From NCBI GenBank assembly GCA_018806915.1, contig JAGKQI010000020.1:62001-126000 (forward strand): a stretch of DNA of 64,000 nt, written 5' to 3'. Below the pieces are notes generated by a model, which was not told the DNA's origin, searched no databases, and was given only the letters and a program-made list of their open reading frames with translations. Both the position numbers and the translations under genes were made by a program. Shown one piece after another: positions 42,377-53,159 of the stretch (the stretch's first letter is position 1; each line of letters starts with the position of its first letter). This DNA comes from Phytophthora colocasiae (lineage: Eukaryota; Oomycota; Peronosporomycetes; Peronosporales; Peronosporaceae).

Positions 42377-45300
42377 AAGGCACACCCCCAGAGTTATGTG
42401 TTCTAGTGTACGTAGGACCGGAGCTGAAAACAACCCAACCTAAAAATCAACATTGCATGACCGCTTTAGCTCAAGAATCAGCCATGTCTTCAGAAATTCC
42501 GCGTCTGAGAGACAGTTCATCGGACTTTCCGAGAGACTGTTCACCGGACTTTCCGAGAGACAATGAACCGCCTCCGGACGACACAATCCAGTTTCGTCTG
42601 AAAGACGGGGAATGTTATGGCTGGTGGGAGGATCACTACCCTGATCCTGCAAAGCGTGATGTGGTCATGGTGCATGGCGCTGTCAATGATCATCGGACCA
42701 AGATTCTCCTGGACACCGGTGCGACTATCAACATCCTGAGTTACGACTTTGCGCGTAAGCTCGGACTCAGGCTCAAGTCACACAAACAAACAAGGGTGTC
42801 TGGGATGGGAGGTGTTCCGACGTACATTGGTGCCAGTGCTGAGATCAAGCTGACTCTCGGACCGAGAGTGGTTTACATTGTTGATGTCTGGGTTGCGAAT
42901 ATCGGCGAAGGTATAAACGTGCTATTGGGAATGGGATTCATGTTCGCTGCTGGTCTGAGGATCAGCGTCCGTGAGGGACTGGTATCTATGCCAGACGAAG
43001 TCGTGGTGATGATGTGCAGCTGGGAGCCCGGTGATCATATCGGCAGGAACAGGTCCATCAGACCAAGTGAAGCTGTACTCCTGAGGCCGGGTGAAGAATT
43101 TGTTGTTCGCATTGACTATGGTCCGACGAACCCACAACGAGAAGTCGTGTGGGCGGGACGTGGAGACCGTTGGGTGACTCAGCTGATTTATGCAGCCCGG
43201 TCATGGCCTGTGGCGGTGCGCGTGGTGAACATCTCTGACAAGAATACTTGGGTGAATGAATTCTCTGACGTTGCAAGGATTGTGGAGTATGGATTTTTCC
43301 CACGACATGGTCGCTTTGTACGGCCAGGCTCTGCAGCCTACCGCGACTGGGAAGTTTTGATTCTGGAGAACACTCCGTCACCAGAAACGAAGAGACGTTT
43401 GAAGGCCGAAGCTGACTTGGAGGATTTGATACCTCAGCCTCCGTGTGTGGATCACCCGGTATACCCGTGGCCAACTAAGATCTTACAACGCCCGAGGCTG
43501 GATAATGCTCGAGTACAGTTTGTGAGGCCTACTTCGGTCCCACGAACAAAACGAGTTCGTTTCGCTTTGGATGCGGCTACGCAGACAGATGACTGGGTGG
43601 ATGCCGGAGAAGAGGAGACCCGAGATACCGCTGTGGACACCAGAGATCTGGGATTGTCATCAGAGCAAACGACTCCGAAAGACTCCGGAAACACGTCTGG
43701 AATTCCGAGTAACATGGTCGAGGATGAAGTCACCCTGAGTATTTCTGGTGAACTGTTCATGGGAGATGAGGATCCGACAGACTGTTCATGGGACATCCCA
43801 ATCCAGTGTATGCCAGGCACCCCTGTAGAAAAGCTCCGAGCCGAGTACGAGCGGTGCATGCGAGTCACGAATGAGGAATTGGATCTGGAACCCGGTGTCT
43901 ACATACGGGAAGGAACGGACGTACTCTCTCAATTACGTGACCAACTGGTTATGCTGCCTGAATTGGAAGATCTGACTCCCGAATGCGATATCGACAAGGC
44001 TGACGTCGGAGTACCCGGGAAAACAACGCCGGAGATGGAGAAGAAACTCAGGGACATTCTGAAGTATCATCGGAAAATCTTTCTGGGAGACGGCAATGCC
44101 GCACCTGCCCCGGCAAGGGGCGTGGTCTGTGACTTGGACGTGGGAGATGCTAAACCTGTTGCCCAACGTCCGAGGTCCGTTGCCCCTCATCTGATGATCA
44201 AGGTGTACGAACTTCTGAAGAAACTCCTGGAGACCGGACTCATCGAGTACTCGACTTCGCCTTGGGCATCACCAATAGTGATTGTTCTCAAGAAAAATGG
44301 TGTGGATATACGCATGTGCATTGATTATCGAGTGGTGAATGGTTTTATCCAGTTGTCGCGTTATCCGTTGCCCCTGATAGATGATCTGTTGATTGGTTTT
44401 GAGGCAGCACTGTGGTTTATGAGTCTGGATATGGCGAGTGGTTTTTGGGCTATTCGAATGACGGAGCGTGCAATGCTGATCTCAGCGTTCATCTGCCCAT
44501 TTGGACACTTCCAGTGGGTAAGAATGCCTTTTGGTCTGAAGAATGCCCCTCTGGTGTACCAGGCTATGCTGGATAACTGCCTGTGGGGGTTTGTGCGACT
44601 GTCACCCGAACAAGAAGCCGACGTTGATCCCGATGTGCTGGAATTCCTGAAGTTAGAACCCCAGAACTCTGACGTACATGGTCTGATGTCCGGTGAACAA
44701 CTTCGGAACTCTGATGAACACATCCCAGAGGTTCCGGTGCTCACCGACCAAATGACTGTCTTTCAGAGGAACATCCCAGTCCCGTCCTTCATGGGACCGG
44801 TACTCGGTCGAAGTTCCTACATTGACGACATTGCTCATGGGGCGCCCACCTGGGATCAACTTTGTGAAGACCTGAACGCCTTGCTCTTCAGACTCAGATA
44901 CTGGAACATTTCTGTGAGCCTGCCCAAGAGCGAGTTCGGGAAGCTGACGATTCCTTATCTGTCGCATGAGATCAGTGCTGAAGGACTGAGAGCTACACCG
45001 AAGATCGTCAAGGGAGTGGAAGAATTGCCGTTCCCGTCGACACTCAAGGGGGTACAGAGTTTCATGGGAAGTCTGAATTATTACAACAAGTTTATCGAAG
45101 ACTTACCGGTGATCGCTGCTGTGCTCTACGAGTTGTGTGATGAACAGATTCGCGCTGGCCGAGATTTGGCTCGAGCTAAGGAAGCCTTTGAGATTCTGAA
45201 GCGCAAGATTGGCTCGACACCGCTCCTCAGACACCCAGATCGCACCAGACCTTTCGTTATTATACCTCATGCAAACCCGTGGGCTGCTTCAGCCGTCTTG

Positions 45301-47355
45301 GGACAGGAGTACGATGGAGTGATACACCCCGTACGGTTCACTGGACGTGTACTGAATGAGGCAGAACTCCGGTATCACATCGCAGAGAAGGAGGTCATCG
45401 CGATTCTCAGGGTTCTGGAGAACTTTCGGGCTCTGGTAAACACGAGTCCCGTGATCACGGTGTACACCAGACATTCGGTGTTGAAATGGCTCCTGTCATC
45501 TAGTTCGGCTGATGGTCGGAACGTGAAGTGGGGATTGAAGTTGTCACATTGGAACTTGGAGATTCGCAGGATCCAGCGAGATGAAGATGGTCTCCCGGCT
45601 ATTCTTGGAGCGGGCATCACACCCCGTGAACACCTCGATGAGGTCTCTGAAAACCTCATCCCCGTCAAGGGGCGAGTCAAACCTCCGGCACCCATTAGCG
45701 TGGAGATGCTAGAGGCTGATTACCGAGGTTGTTTTCTAAGTTTTGATGGTGCCGCCAAGACATCCACTCGCCTGGGAAGCTGCGGATGTGTGCTCTGGGA
45801 GCTCCCGGGGTGGAATATCCTGGAAGCCCAAGGGTTCGCTCTGAAAGACGTCACTGTGAATGACTCAGAATACTGTGGTCTGATCAATGGATTGAAGTTG
45901 GCTTTGGAACGTGGTATCCGAGACTTGGTGGTTGTCGGAGACTCCCGTATTGCTATCCAGCAGGCCCAAGGTCTGATCAATTGTAATCAGCCGAACCTGC
46001 AGCGGAAATTGGCCGAGTTTGAGTCTCTGAAGATCAAGTTCCAGTCTCTGAAGCTAGTGCACGTGCAGCGTGAGTTCAATCAAGCAGCAGACTATTTGAC
46101 GTCCAAGACCCTCGTTCTTGGCGAGTCCTGGCAGGTCCAAGATCCTGACGAACTGACTCATCTGAAACTGGTGTCCAAGATCCCAGAGAAGTTGATGAAG
46201 CCTCCCGAAGGGGTGTCTTCTGAAGCCCCGGACGATGTTCACCAGACCTCTGGTGAACATGATTGTACACCGGAGATGGATGACCCAGGGCCAGAGTCTG
46301 CGCCCCTGCCTCATGCTGCCAAGGTGCTTGCTGCTATCACTCGTGCACGCAATCAGGAAGAAGCAAACCTACCAGATGACGTAGAGGCCCGTGAACCTAT
46401 GGGCCCACTGGAGTTTCAGGAAGAACGCTGGCGGAGGATCAAAGTTCACCAGACTCAAGATGTTCATCTGGCAGAACTCATCAAGTTCCTTAAGGGTGAC
46501 GTGGGAGATCTACCACGACCCCGAGTAAGGAAGCTTGCCAGGATCGCCGATGATTTCATCTTGGATTCCAGAGACGTTTTGTACCGCCTCAGCCGTGCTA
46601 CCAGGGAACGTCCGAGAGACATGGTCGATGAACTCAGACTTGTGGTTCCCAGAGACTTGCATGCTGATATGCTGCACTATGCTCATGGGGATTACCAAGG
46701 TGCTCACCAGGGAATCAAACGTACATTCGAGAAGCTGAGCTCCGAGTTTTACTGGATTGGTATGTACGCTGATGTGGAGAGGTTCGTCAAGGAGTGTATG
46801 GACTGTGCAAGTGGCAAGGGGCGTCCCCCGAATCCTGGACCGTCGCCCGGCAACATCGAGCCCAGTCGACCTTTTGAAGTGGTGTCCATGGATTTCGTGA
46901 CGCACATGCCAAAGTCTGCCAGAGGCAACACGTTCCTGTTGTTGTTCCAAGACATGTTCTCAGGATATGTGATGTGCAAGCCTATGAGTATTACTACGGC
47001 TCAAGATGTCGCTGAGGCCTACGAGGAACGTGTCTTCCGGAACTTCGGAGCTAGTTCCCTGATACGCCATGATCAAGATCCTCGGTTCATGAGTGAAGTG
47101 TTCAGGTGTTTCCGGGATCTCCTGGGAAGCAGACAGCGAGCGACTCTGGCGTACCGTCCTCAGGCGAACGGCCAGCAAGAACGGTCTGTTCAGACGGTCG
47201 TGCGCGCCATCAAGGCCTACATCGCCGAAGCGGATCAGAGTGACTGGGATGACCACGCCGAGCGTCTGATGTTCGCATTGAACACTTCCTTTGATGCGAC
47301 CCGTCTGGAAACACCTTTCTTTCTGGTGCACGGATGGGATGCTCATGGATGGTGA
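42337..47355 (+). CDS. pol: pol of element B: protease, RT, dead RNase H, second RNase H, integrase core
   Basis: A single uninterrupted frame of about 1,670 codons, entered by -1 frameshift from gag. Residue numbers count from 42406. Protease DTG 103-105; beta-rich post-protease segment 205-330; RT 575-860 with LDMASGF and YIDD 805-808; an insertion of about 75 residues lies between FGLKNAP and YIDD. Gypsy-type RNase H 948-1080 has HAN for DAS and TRH for TDH, so it is probably inactive. The second RNase H 1111-1235 keeps D1114, E1155, D1179, D1229. Integrase has an HHCC finger (1425-1467) and D1496, D1556, E1592 with 35 residues between the last two. The frame ends at HGWDAHGW, just after the core; H continues there into a C-terminal domain and chromodomain, which B has lost. 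Confidence 0.93.
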   Translation, partial: LASPSDGDPKRAGQGTPPELCVLVYVGPELKTTQPKNQHCMTALAQESAMSSEIPRLRDSSSDFPRDCSPDFPRDNEPPPDDTIQFRLKDGECYGWWEDHYPDPAKRDVVMVHGAVNDHRTKILLDTGATINILSYDFARKLGLRLKSHKQTRVSGMGGVPTYIGASAEIKLTLGPRVVYIVDVWVANIGEGINVLLGMGFMFAAGLRISVREGLVSMPDEVVVMMCSWEPGDHIGRNRSIRPSEAVLLRPGEEFVVRIDYGPTNPQREVVWAGRGDRWVTQLIYAARSWPVAVRVVNISDKNTWVNEFSDVARIVEYGFFPRHGRFVRPGSAAYRDWEVLILENTPSPETKRRLKAEADLEDLIPQPPCVDHPVYPWPTKILQRPRLDNARVQFVRPTSVPRTKRVRFALDAATQTDDWVDAGEEETRDTAVDTRDLGLSSEQTTPKDSGNTSGIPSNMVEDEVTLSISGELFMGDEDPTDCSWDIPIQCMPGTPVEKLRAEYERCMRVTNEELDLEPGVYIREGTDVLSQLRDQLVMLPELEDLTPECDIDKADVGVPGKTTPEMEKKLRDILKYHRKIFLGDGNAAPAPARGVVCDLDVGDAKPVAQRPRSVAPHLMIKVYELLKKLLETGLIEYSTSPWASPIVIVLKKNGVDIRMCIDYRVVNGFIQLSRYPLPLIDDLLIGFEAALWFMSLDMASGFWAIRMTERAMLISAFICPFGHFQWVRMPFGLKNAPLVYQAMLDNCLWGFVRLSPEQEADVDPDVLEFLKLEPQNSDVHGLMSGEQLRNSDEHIPEVPVLTDQMTVFQRNIPVPSFMGPVLGRSSYIDDIAHGAPTWDQLCEDLNALLFRLRYWNISVSLPKSEFGKLTIPYLSHEISAEGLRATPKIVKGVEELPFPSTLKGVQSFMGSLNYYNKFIEDLPVIAAVLYELCDEQIRAGRDLARAKEAFEILKRKIGSTPLLRHPDRTRPFVIIPHANPWAASAVLGQEYDGVIHPVRFTGRVLNEAELRYHIAEKEVIAILRVLENFRALVNTSPVITVYTRHSVLKWLLSSSSADGRNVKWGLKLSHWNLEIRRIQRDEDGLPAILGAGITPREHLDEVSENLIPVKGRVKPPAPISVEMLEADYRGCFLSFDGAAKTSTRLGSCGCVLWELPGWNILEAQGFALKDVTVNDSEYCGLINGLKLALERGIRDLVVVGDSRIAIQQAQGLINCNQPNLQRKLAEFESLKIKFQSLKLVHVQREFNQAADYLTSKTLVLGESWQVQDPDELTHLKLVSKIPEKLMKPPEGVSSEAPDDVHQTSGEHDCTPEMDDPGPESAPLPHAAKVLAAITRARNQEEANLPDDVEAREPMGPLEFQEERWRRIKVHQTQDVHLAELIKFLKGDVGDLPRPRVRKLARIADDFILDSRDVLYRLSRATRERPRDMVDELRLVVPRDLHADMLHYAHGDYQGAHQGIKRTFEKLSSEFYWIGMYADVERFVKECMDCASGKGRPPNPGPSPGNIEPSRPFEVVSMDFVTHMPKSARGNTFLLLFQDMFSGYVMCKPMSITTAQDVAEAYEERVFRNFGASSLIRHDQDPRFMSEVFRCFRDLLGSRQRATLAYRPQANGQQERSVQTVVRAIKAYIAEADQSDWDDHAERLMFALNTSFDATRLETPFFLVHGWDAHGW

Positions 47356-47607
47356 TTGTTATGTGAATTTGTATGGAGATGATTTTGTGGTTGTGTGTGT
47401 ATGATGGAATTTTACGAAGTGGATTATGATGATGCTATGAGAAGAAGATTACTGAACGACATGTGTGGATGTTAAAGGAGAAGGTCGTCGGGGAGCTATA
47501 TTTGGAATTGTTACTACGCTACGATATACAGACGACTAAGTTGTTCTGGAAGAAGAAGTGTAGTTCCCCGGAGATGTCGCGAAGAGTACACCGGACTTCT
47601 GGCGTAC
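47356..47607. other. Convergent gap between pol and antisense ORF in B
   Basis: About 250 bp between the end of plus-strand pol and the end of the minus-strand antisense frame. In H the corresponding space is 62170-62553. Here part of it replaces the deleted integrase C terminus. No feature recognised. Confidence 0.6.
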
Positions 47608-50600
47608 TTACTTCAGAGAGACAGGATTTTCGGCGCGTTCAGCGGGCGTCAGAGCTAGTTTCCATAGATCGAATGGCACGAATTCCATCCAGTCCTTGTC
47701 GGAAGACGCTGTGGCCCACTGCGTGCGCGCCGGTTCCGCTGAGTCGATAGCTTCGAGTTGCTTGCGCAAGCTCAGGCACTTGGGACCTCCGATGTCACGT
47801 GCACGTGGGTCCTGCCAGATCCATGAGCAATATTTGTCCGGGACCTTCCAGATACCAGGCTCGAACATGAGCGTCTCCGGGAAATCCTTGTGCTTCAGAA
47901 TCTTGGGCACTGTCCCTCGATATTGGCGCAGTAAAGATGCACGTCGGAGCCCACGTTCCTTGTGCTGTTCACCGGACAGCAGGTCCTCGTCGGGATCCAT
48001 GATCACCCAGTGAGTGCGTTCCCACAGCGCTTGGGCGTGCTTGCGCATGAGAGACGCGAGCTCTTCGATGTCCGCCTGAACCAAGGGACAGAGGTCTTCA
48101 CGTCGGTGAAAGTACAGCTCGGTCCGACGGTTCTGGTACATGACGTCCCAGGGCGCTGGCACTTCGTCCAGCAGGGCTTGATACTTCTTGGAGTTCCAAC
48201 GTTTCTTCAAACGTGCCAGACTGTGTCTGTGGGACTCGAAGTCTGGGAACCCCGGAGTCTGCCCGATGGACGTCTTGGTGTCACTTGTCGGCTGGACCGG
48301 AATGCCGTAGTACAGCCACGAAGAACAATGTGTGTCCGGGGCCTCGATCGTCAGTAATTCCTTTGGTGTCAGCGACTTGTACGACTTGGACACCAGACTT
48401 GACTTCCGGAGTTTACCAGAAGGTCGCTTGCCCGACGAACTCTTAGGCGACTTGGATTCTTGAGACTTCTTGTCCTTGGAACTCGACTTGGGCGAACCAC
48501 CGGACTTCTTGCTCTTGGGACTTGACGTGGAGGTGCCACCGGACTTCTGACTGCCTGACTTGGATCGAGATGCCTCGTGTACACTACCCCGCTTGGATTT
48601 CTTGGTGGGGATTATCGGACCCGAGTCGTCTGAATCGCTGGACTCGTAGTCCCGTGGACGCTTGTTGCCGGCGTGCGAATGATCATCAGACTCATCGTCG
48701 TCAGAGTCATCGCTGTTGCCGCTTGACTTTTCGTCGTCAGACTCACTGTCGCTGGATGCAGATTCTTGTTCACCAGACTCCTTGAAGTCCGGATCCTTCT
48801 GAGGGTCATCCTCTGTGGACTCAGGCTCACTGATGGGATATGAGACGTGAGCATCCAGTGCCTCCCAGACCGGTGGCTCCACATCGTTCTTCTGAAGCCG
48901 GCGCAGTTCCTCCTCAGCCATCTTGTAGTACGTCTCTGGGACGTACGAGGTCCACGGGGTCTGATTTAATTTGCGCCAGTACATCATGCTCACCAGCATT
49001 TGTACCAAGGGGCACCCCGTGAACAGGCTGTGGGCAGGCTTGTCCGTGCGAAGCCACTTCATCGCAGTCTCGTAAGCGATGCCAGCAAGCAGAGCCAAGC
49101 GCAAGTCCGGACAAACTTCCTCCCAGACGACTCCAGGTGGTAACGTGGTGTGAACTGCGTCCTTGGACACCGGAGACTTAGCGTTCGCCGGACGCACCGA
49201 ATCGATGCCAGGCGTGTAGTTCTTGGGGCGATCCTGAGGGGCACGAACCCGATGTTTCCCAGAAGGTCTGTTAGGCTTGAGTGGTGGAGAACCGGAAGAT
49301 TTAGGTGACCTGGTGGGCGACCCAGACTTGTTCACTGGGCGAGTGCCTGATTTCTCGGGGCCACCCGCATGTTCACCGGAGACTTTCACACCACTACCAG
49401 CACCCGTCAGATCCAGCACTTTGGCCGATTTCTTGGCCTCCGCAGCTTGATTGAAGCGAACTTTCGCCAGACGCTTGGAGAAGTCAGGGATTTCCGCCTT
49501 GCGCTGATCCATCGCAGTCACATTGATGATGGTGTCCCAGTCTTCAGGCGGTGCCTTGCTCTCTTGGAAGTTCACCAGAAGCTCCCGAAGACGCACCCAA
49601 CTGCCGTTCAACTCCCCGTGTTCAAACAAGTACTCCAGGAAACCCCAGGAGTCTGTGGCTGTGGTCGTGGGGCGAGCTTTCAGCAGACGGACCTCCGCTT
49701 AAGAGTCCGCCAGGCGTTCCTCTAAGGCCGCTTTCTCGGACTCCAGAGCGTCAATCTGGTCCTGATAGTGCGAAGCGAGGTTCTTGGACTCCGCGTTCAC
49801 ACGATCTTCGGTCTCACCAGCAGTACGCCGGGCGTCCAACACTTCATGGCGCCAATACTGGCAGTTGAAGACCCACTGACGCTTGAGATCTTCGGACTCG
49901 TTCTATATAGCGGCCGTGTCCACCAGAGATGCACCGCCCTGGGACTCTACTTGGAGCCGAAGCCGACGGTGAGCGCCAGCCATCTGCTTCAGGTAACCCG
50001 ATGTCTTGTACACCCTCTCAGCGAGACGCTGGTGAGGGAGGTGCAGGAGGATCGCCGCCAATTCCCGGAGAACATCAACGGACCCTATGTGCGCCTCCAG
50101 ACTCAGCCGGTTACGGCTGTCCACGTGAGGAATGAGCATCTGACTTTCGGTGAAGTCGGGGATAACGCGCTCAAGCTCCGAGACGTCTGCTGCCGTGAAA
50201 CCTTCAAGGCCCACCAGAACGCTTGGACCACCATAAATGTTTGCTATGTGGTTACCCACACGGAAATCCTCGGCATACGCTGGAACACCAACCAGAAAGG
50301 GCTGTCCCTCAGGTCTTGGCTCAGGATCCACCCAGTCGGAAGGGACGTTAGACTTCTCTTCGTCCAACGGTTGTTGCCCGGGTCCAAACAGATCGTCTAC
50401 CTCGGTGGTAGAGAGGATATGTGGCCCCCTGGGGTGCGAAGCTACGACGCCAGAAGGAGGATTCGCAGAGGCAGAAGCCACAGATGTGTCCGGCACGCCC
50501 ACGTGATCATCGCCGTCAGCAGCATCAACGCCCTGCTTAGGAGCGGCGGACGCGCTCGACTGTGAGGCTGGGGCGCTTGAGCTGCCACCAGGTGATGCGG

Positions 50601-50895
50601 GAATACCGTCACCACCACCTCGCGATGTCGTGGATGCCGAAGCGGGCCCAGTGCCCGAGGCGTTGCCACTAGTAGGAGCCAATGGAGAACCCATGGTTGC
50701 AGGATCTTCTTCTGACTTGTGTGTCAGAAAGGAAATCGGGATGTGGCCGTTTGTGGGATTCGACAGTTGGCTATTTCTGAGTCTGATGGAATCAGACTGA
50801 GCGACAGGACACCAGAGATTCTGAAATCCCGGAAGCTTTGAGAGCGTCACAGCTACACTATGTTCACGGGACCTCTGATGTACTGTCTTGGCCAT
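47608..50895 (-). pseudogene. Antisense ORF of element B, about 1,095 codons with two stops
   Basis: Minus strand, opposite to pol of B, starting 56 bp from the 3' LTR. One frame throughout, broken only by TAG 49903-49905 and TAA 49699-49701. N-terminal region (SKLPGFQNLWCPVAQSDS, then Gly/Ser/Ala/Pro-rich), a conserved block (FLVGVPAYAEDFRVGNHIAN, AERVYKTSGYLKQMAGAHR), a coiled-coil stretch around the stops, INVTAMDQRKAEIPDF, LRLALLAGIAYETAMKWL, an acidic then K/S-rich tract with KRPRDYESSDSDDSG and PTKKSKR, and a Trp-rich C-terminal domain (SWLYYGIPVQ, HAQALWERTHWV, CSWIWQDPRA). The H copy is collinear, about half its residues alike. No known family recognised. The basic/acidic tracts suggest a nuclear or nucleic-acid-associated role (inference). 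Confidence 0.85.
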
Positions 50896-50938
50896 GATGC
50901 TCAGTTTGGAGAAAGTTCCGCACTGACGAATTATGACC

Positions 50939-50950
50939 AGGAGGGGCGGT
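50939..50950 (+). other. Polypurine tract of element B
   Basis: AGGAGGGGCGGT directly before the 3' LTR start TGACACG. H has the complement of AGGAAGGGCGGT at 58818-58829. Confidence 0.8.
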
Positions 50951-52832
50951 TGACACGTTGCTAATTACGATTTTTCGAGTGGATATGGACGTTTCGCTGT
51001 GATGTGATTGGACATATAATGGATTGTGGGAGAAAGGGAGATGTGGGACGAGGTTATGTCCCGTGCGACAATAATGGATCTGTGGAAGAAACTGTTATAT
51101 ATATTAACCTTCACCTGTACTGCAAAGGGGCCCAAGAGATCAGAAGTGTTCCTCGGAAAAGTGCACAAACTCCGAGAGACAACAACACTCAGTCTGATCA
51201 CCGGACTTTCCCCGACGATGAGTGCCTAAAGGTTGGCAGAAAGTCTCTCAGAAGAACGTATCTCTGAGAGACCTCATCCCGTTGCCGTCCGTGTGACGAT
51301 GATGGTTCAAGGAATATACTTATACCCACAAGATACCAAGTATCGCGCACCGGACGTAGCGCACCCCGCGCATATCCCAACTGGACTTCGTGCGTTGTAG
51401 CATACGTGCTCCGCACCCTAAAAACACTCATGGATTTCTGATATCACGCATGGAAACTCTGATATCAATCCATGAAGTCTGACGTACATGATGTCCGACG
51501 TACATGAAGTCCGACGTACATGAAGTCCGACGTACATGAGTCTGACGAACATGATTCTGGTGAACAAGTCTGATGTGTCCGGCTTATATATTCCAGACAT
51601 CACCAGTTTCCGATGAACAGACTCCGACGTACAAGACTCCAATGATCAGACCCAAGTGTCACGACTCTGGTATTACGACTCTGATGTACATGATTCCGGA
51701 GTACACGGTTCCGATGAACATGTCTCCGACGCACATGATTCCAGACCCTGATGAACAGGATACCAGACTCTGACACTCTGAAGTCCACCCCATACTGAAA
51801 CCAAGTGTACCCAACACGACCTCACGCAATCAAGTGAAACGCAACCCGCTCATCCCTGTAATGACATCGTTAAGTGTCGACTCGACAAGATCTGCAGCAT
51901 CGACTACCATAGTGAGCCCAAGTGAAGTTCCTGAGTTATACTGAGACCAAGTGTATATGAGAATATGGAAGACAGAAGAGAGAGAGATACGAGATAAATA
52001 ACCAGAGTTCAATTTGATCGGTACCCCCGAGTTAAATTTGCGTTACAACCCCAAGGTCGATTCGTCGGTTCCTCGGAAAGTGTAAGGCCACGATAAAGCT
52101 TTGAATCGTGTGATCTCTCACCTATCAAGCCCCTTTAGGTAGAGATCAGCGTAACGTAGAGACCTGAGAACCCACCTATTCCATTTCCTAGTTGGGTCGT
52201 TTGTCTTGTCTCTAGCGGTAGCCCATTTCATATTGTACGTTTGGACAGGTTTTGGGAGCTAGACAGTCGCTCTCAAGACGCTCGGTAGACTGTTATATAA
52301 CTGATAGTGTATTGGTTTATTTTCCCTCTATATATTAGAGGGTGGTGCGCGAAAGTTACGGGAATACCAGACAGACCAGGTGTCTGGTGAACATTTCCCT
52401 AGTTGACCTGGAGAACTAGCCCACTGCTCAAGGGCCAGGAAAGAATAAGAGCAGCTACATATTTGTATATCGGAACTCTATATTGCGGTTATCTCGGAAG
52501 TCTAGTGACAGGACTTCTCTTTGCATTAATTTTTCTTTTGTTTTCAGAAATCTCTGGTGTACACAAGTGTTCACCGGAAAACGTTCGACTCCCAAGCGCT
52601 CCTGTGAGGACCAGAAGGACATCCGACGGGATACGCAAGGAACCCTCACTCTCAGCAACACTCTCACGACCCCGGCGAGGGTCTCATTACCAAGACAACG
52701 AACCTACGAGGACAACACAAGGAAACACACGCCCACCTTGCTGTGCGACTCTGGTATCACTACCGGTAGTCACACTTCCAGGTTCACTGTACGCCCCTGC
52801 ACCGCGGTAAAAGTTGCACCGACTTCGCGACA
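50951..52832 (+). repeat. 3' LTR of element B
   Basis: TGACACGTTG...TTCGCGACA, 1882 bp. It repeats all landmarks of the 5' LTR: TATA-like 51095-51107, GTGCAC hairpin about 51152-51176, three-way junction 51217-51278, tandem units 51476-51553. Regions near 52015-52075 and 52500-52545 diverge sharply from the 5' copy. Confidence 0.92.
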
Positions 52833-52838
52833 CGGCGC

Positions 52839-53159
52839 GGGTCTGCAAGCAATGCAGCGCGTCTACACTCGCAGCGCGAGAACCCATCGACCGCTCGTCC
52901 TCCTCCTGCTCTGCTCGATGAGCAAGGTGAGCTTCACTATCACGTGGATCGCCTGATGGCGCGGCGTCGTCGCCAAGGACACAACCAGTATCTGGTGAAG
53001 TGGCGAGGTTACCCTCACTCACAGAACTCGTGGGAGTTTGAGGTGCCACTACGGCAGGAATGCCCCGACGTCGTTGACGCGTATGACCGGGCACACCCGG
53101 TGTCAGACCGCCCGGTGGGCGTGCGACGGAGTCGCCGGGTGCCAAGCACCTCCCACTAA
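52839..53159 (+). pseudogene. pol: Chromodomain of element A pol (separated by B)
   Basis: Continues the pol frame broken at 35942: ARLHSQRENPSTARPPPALL, then LLDEQGELHYHVDRLMARRR, LVKWRGYPHSQNSWEFE, CPDVVDAYDR, then a basic tail to TAA 53157-53159. The aromatic and KWRGY residues of a chromodomain are present. This is the full version of the domain that D splits in E. Confidence 0.9.

Larger units (their letters stand above)
35943..52832 (+). mobile_element. Element B: 16.9-kb dual-RNase-H Ty3/Gypsy element
   Basis: Plus strand, inserted in A; flanks CGACGC (35937-35942) and CGGCGC (52833-52838) are a near-perfect target duplication. 5' LTR 35943-37854, primer site 37857, rearranged gag (37946-42340), long open pol (42337-47355), antisense ORF on the minus strand (50895-47608), polypurine tract about 50939-50950, 3' LTR 50951-52832. 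The youngest insertion in the C-A-B nest. Pol lacks the integrase C terminus and chromodomain that H retains. Confidence 0.93.
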
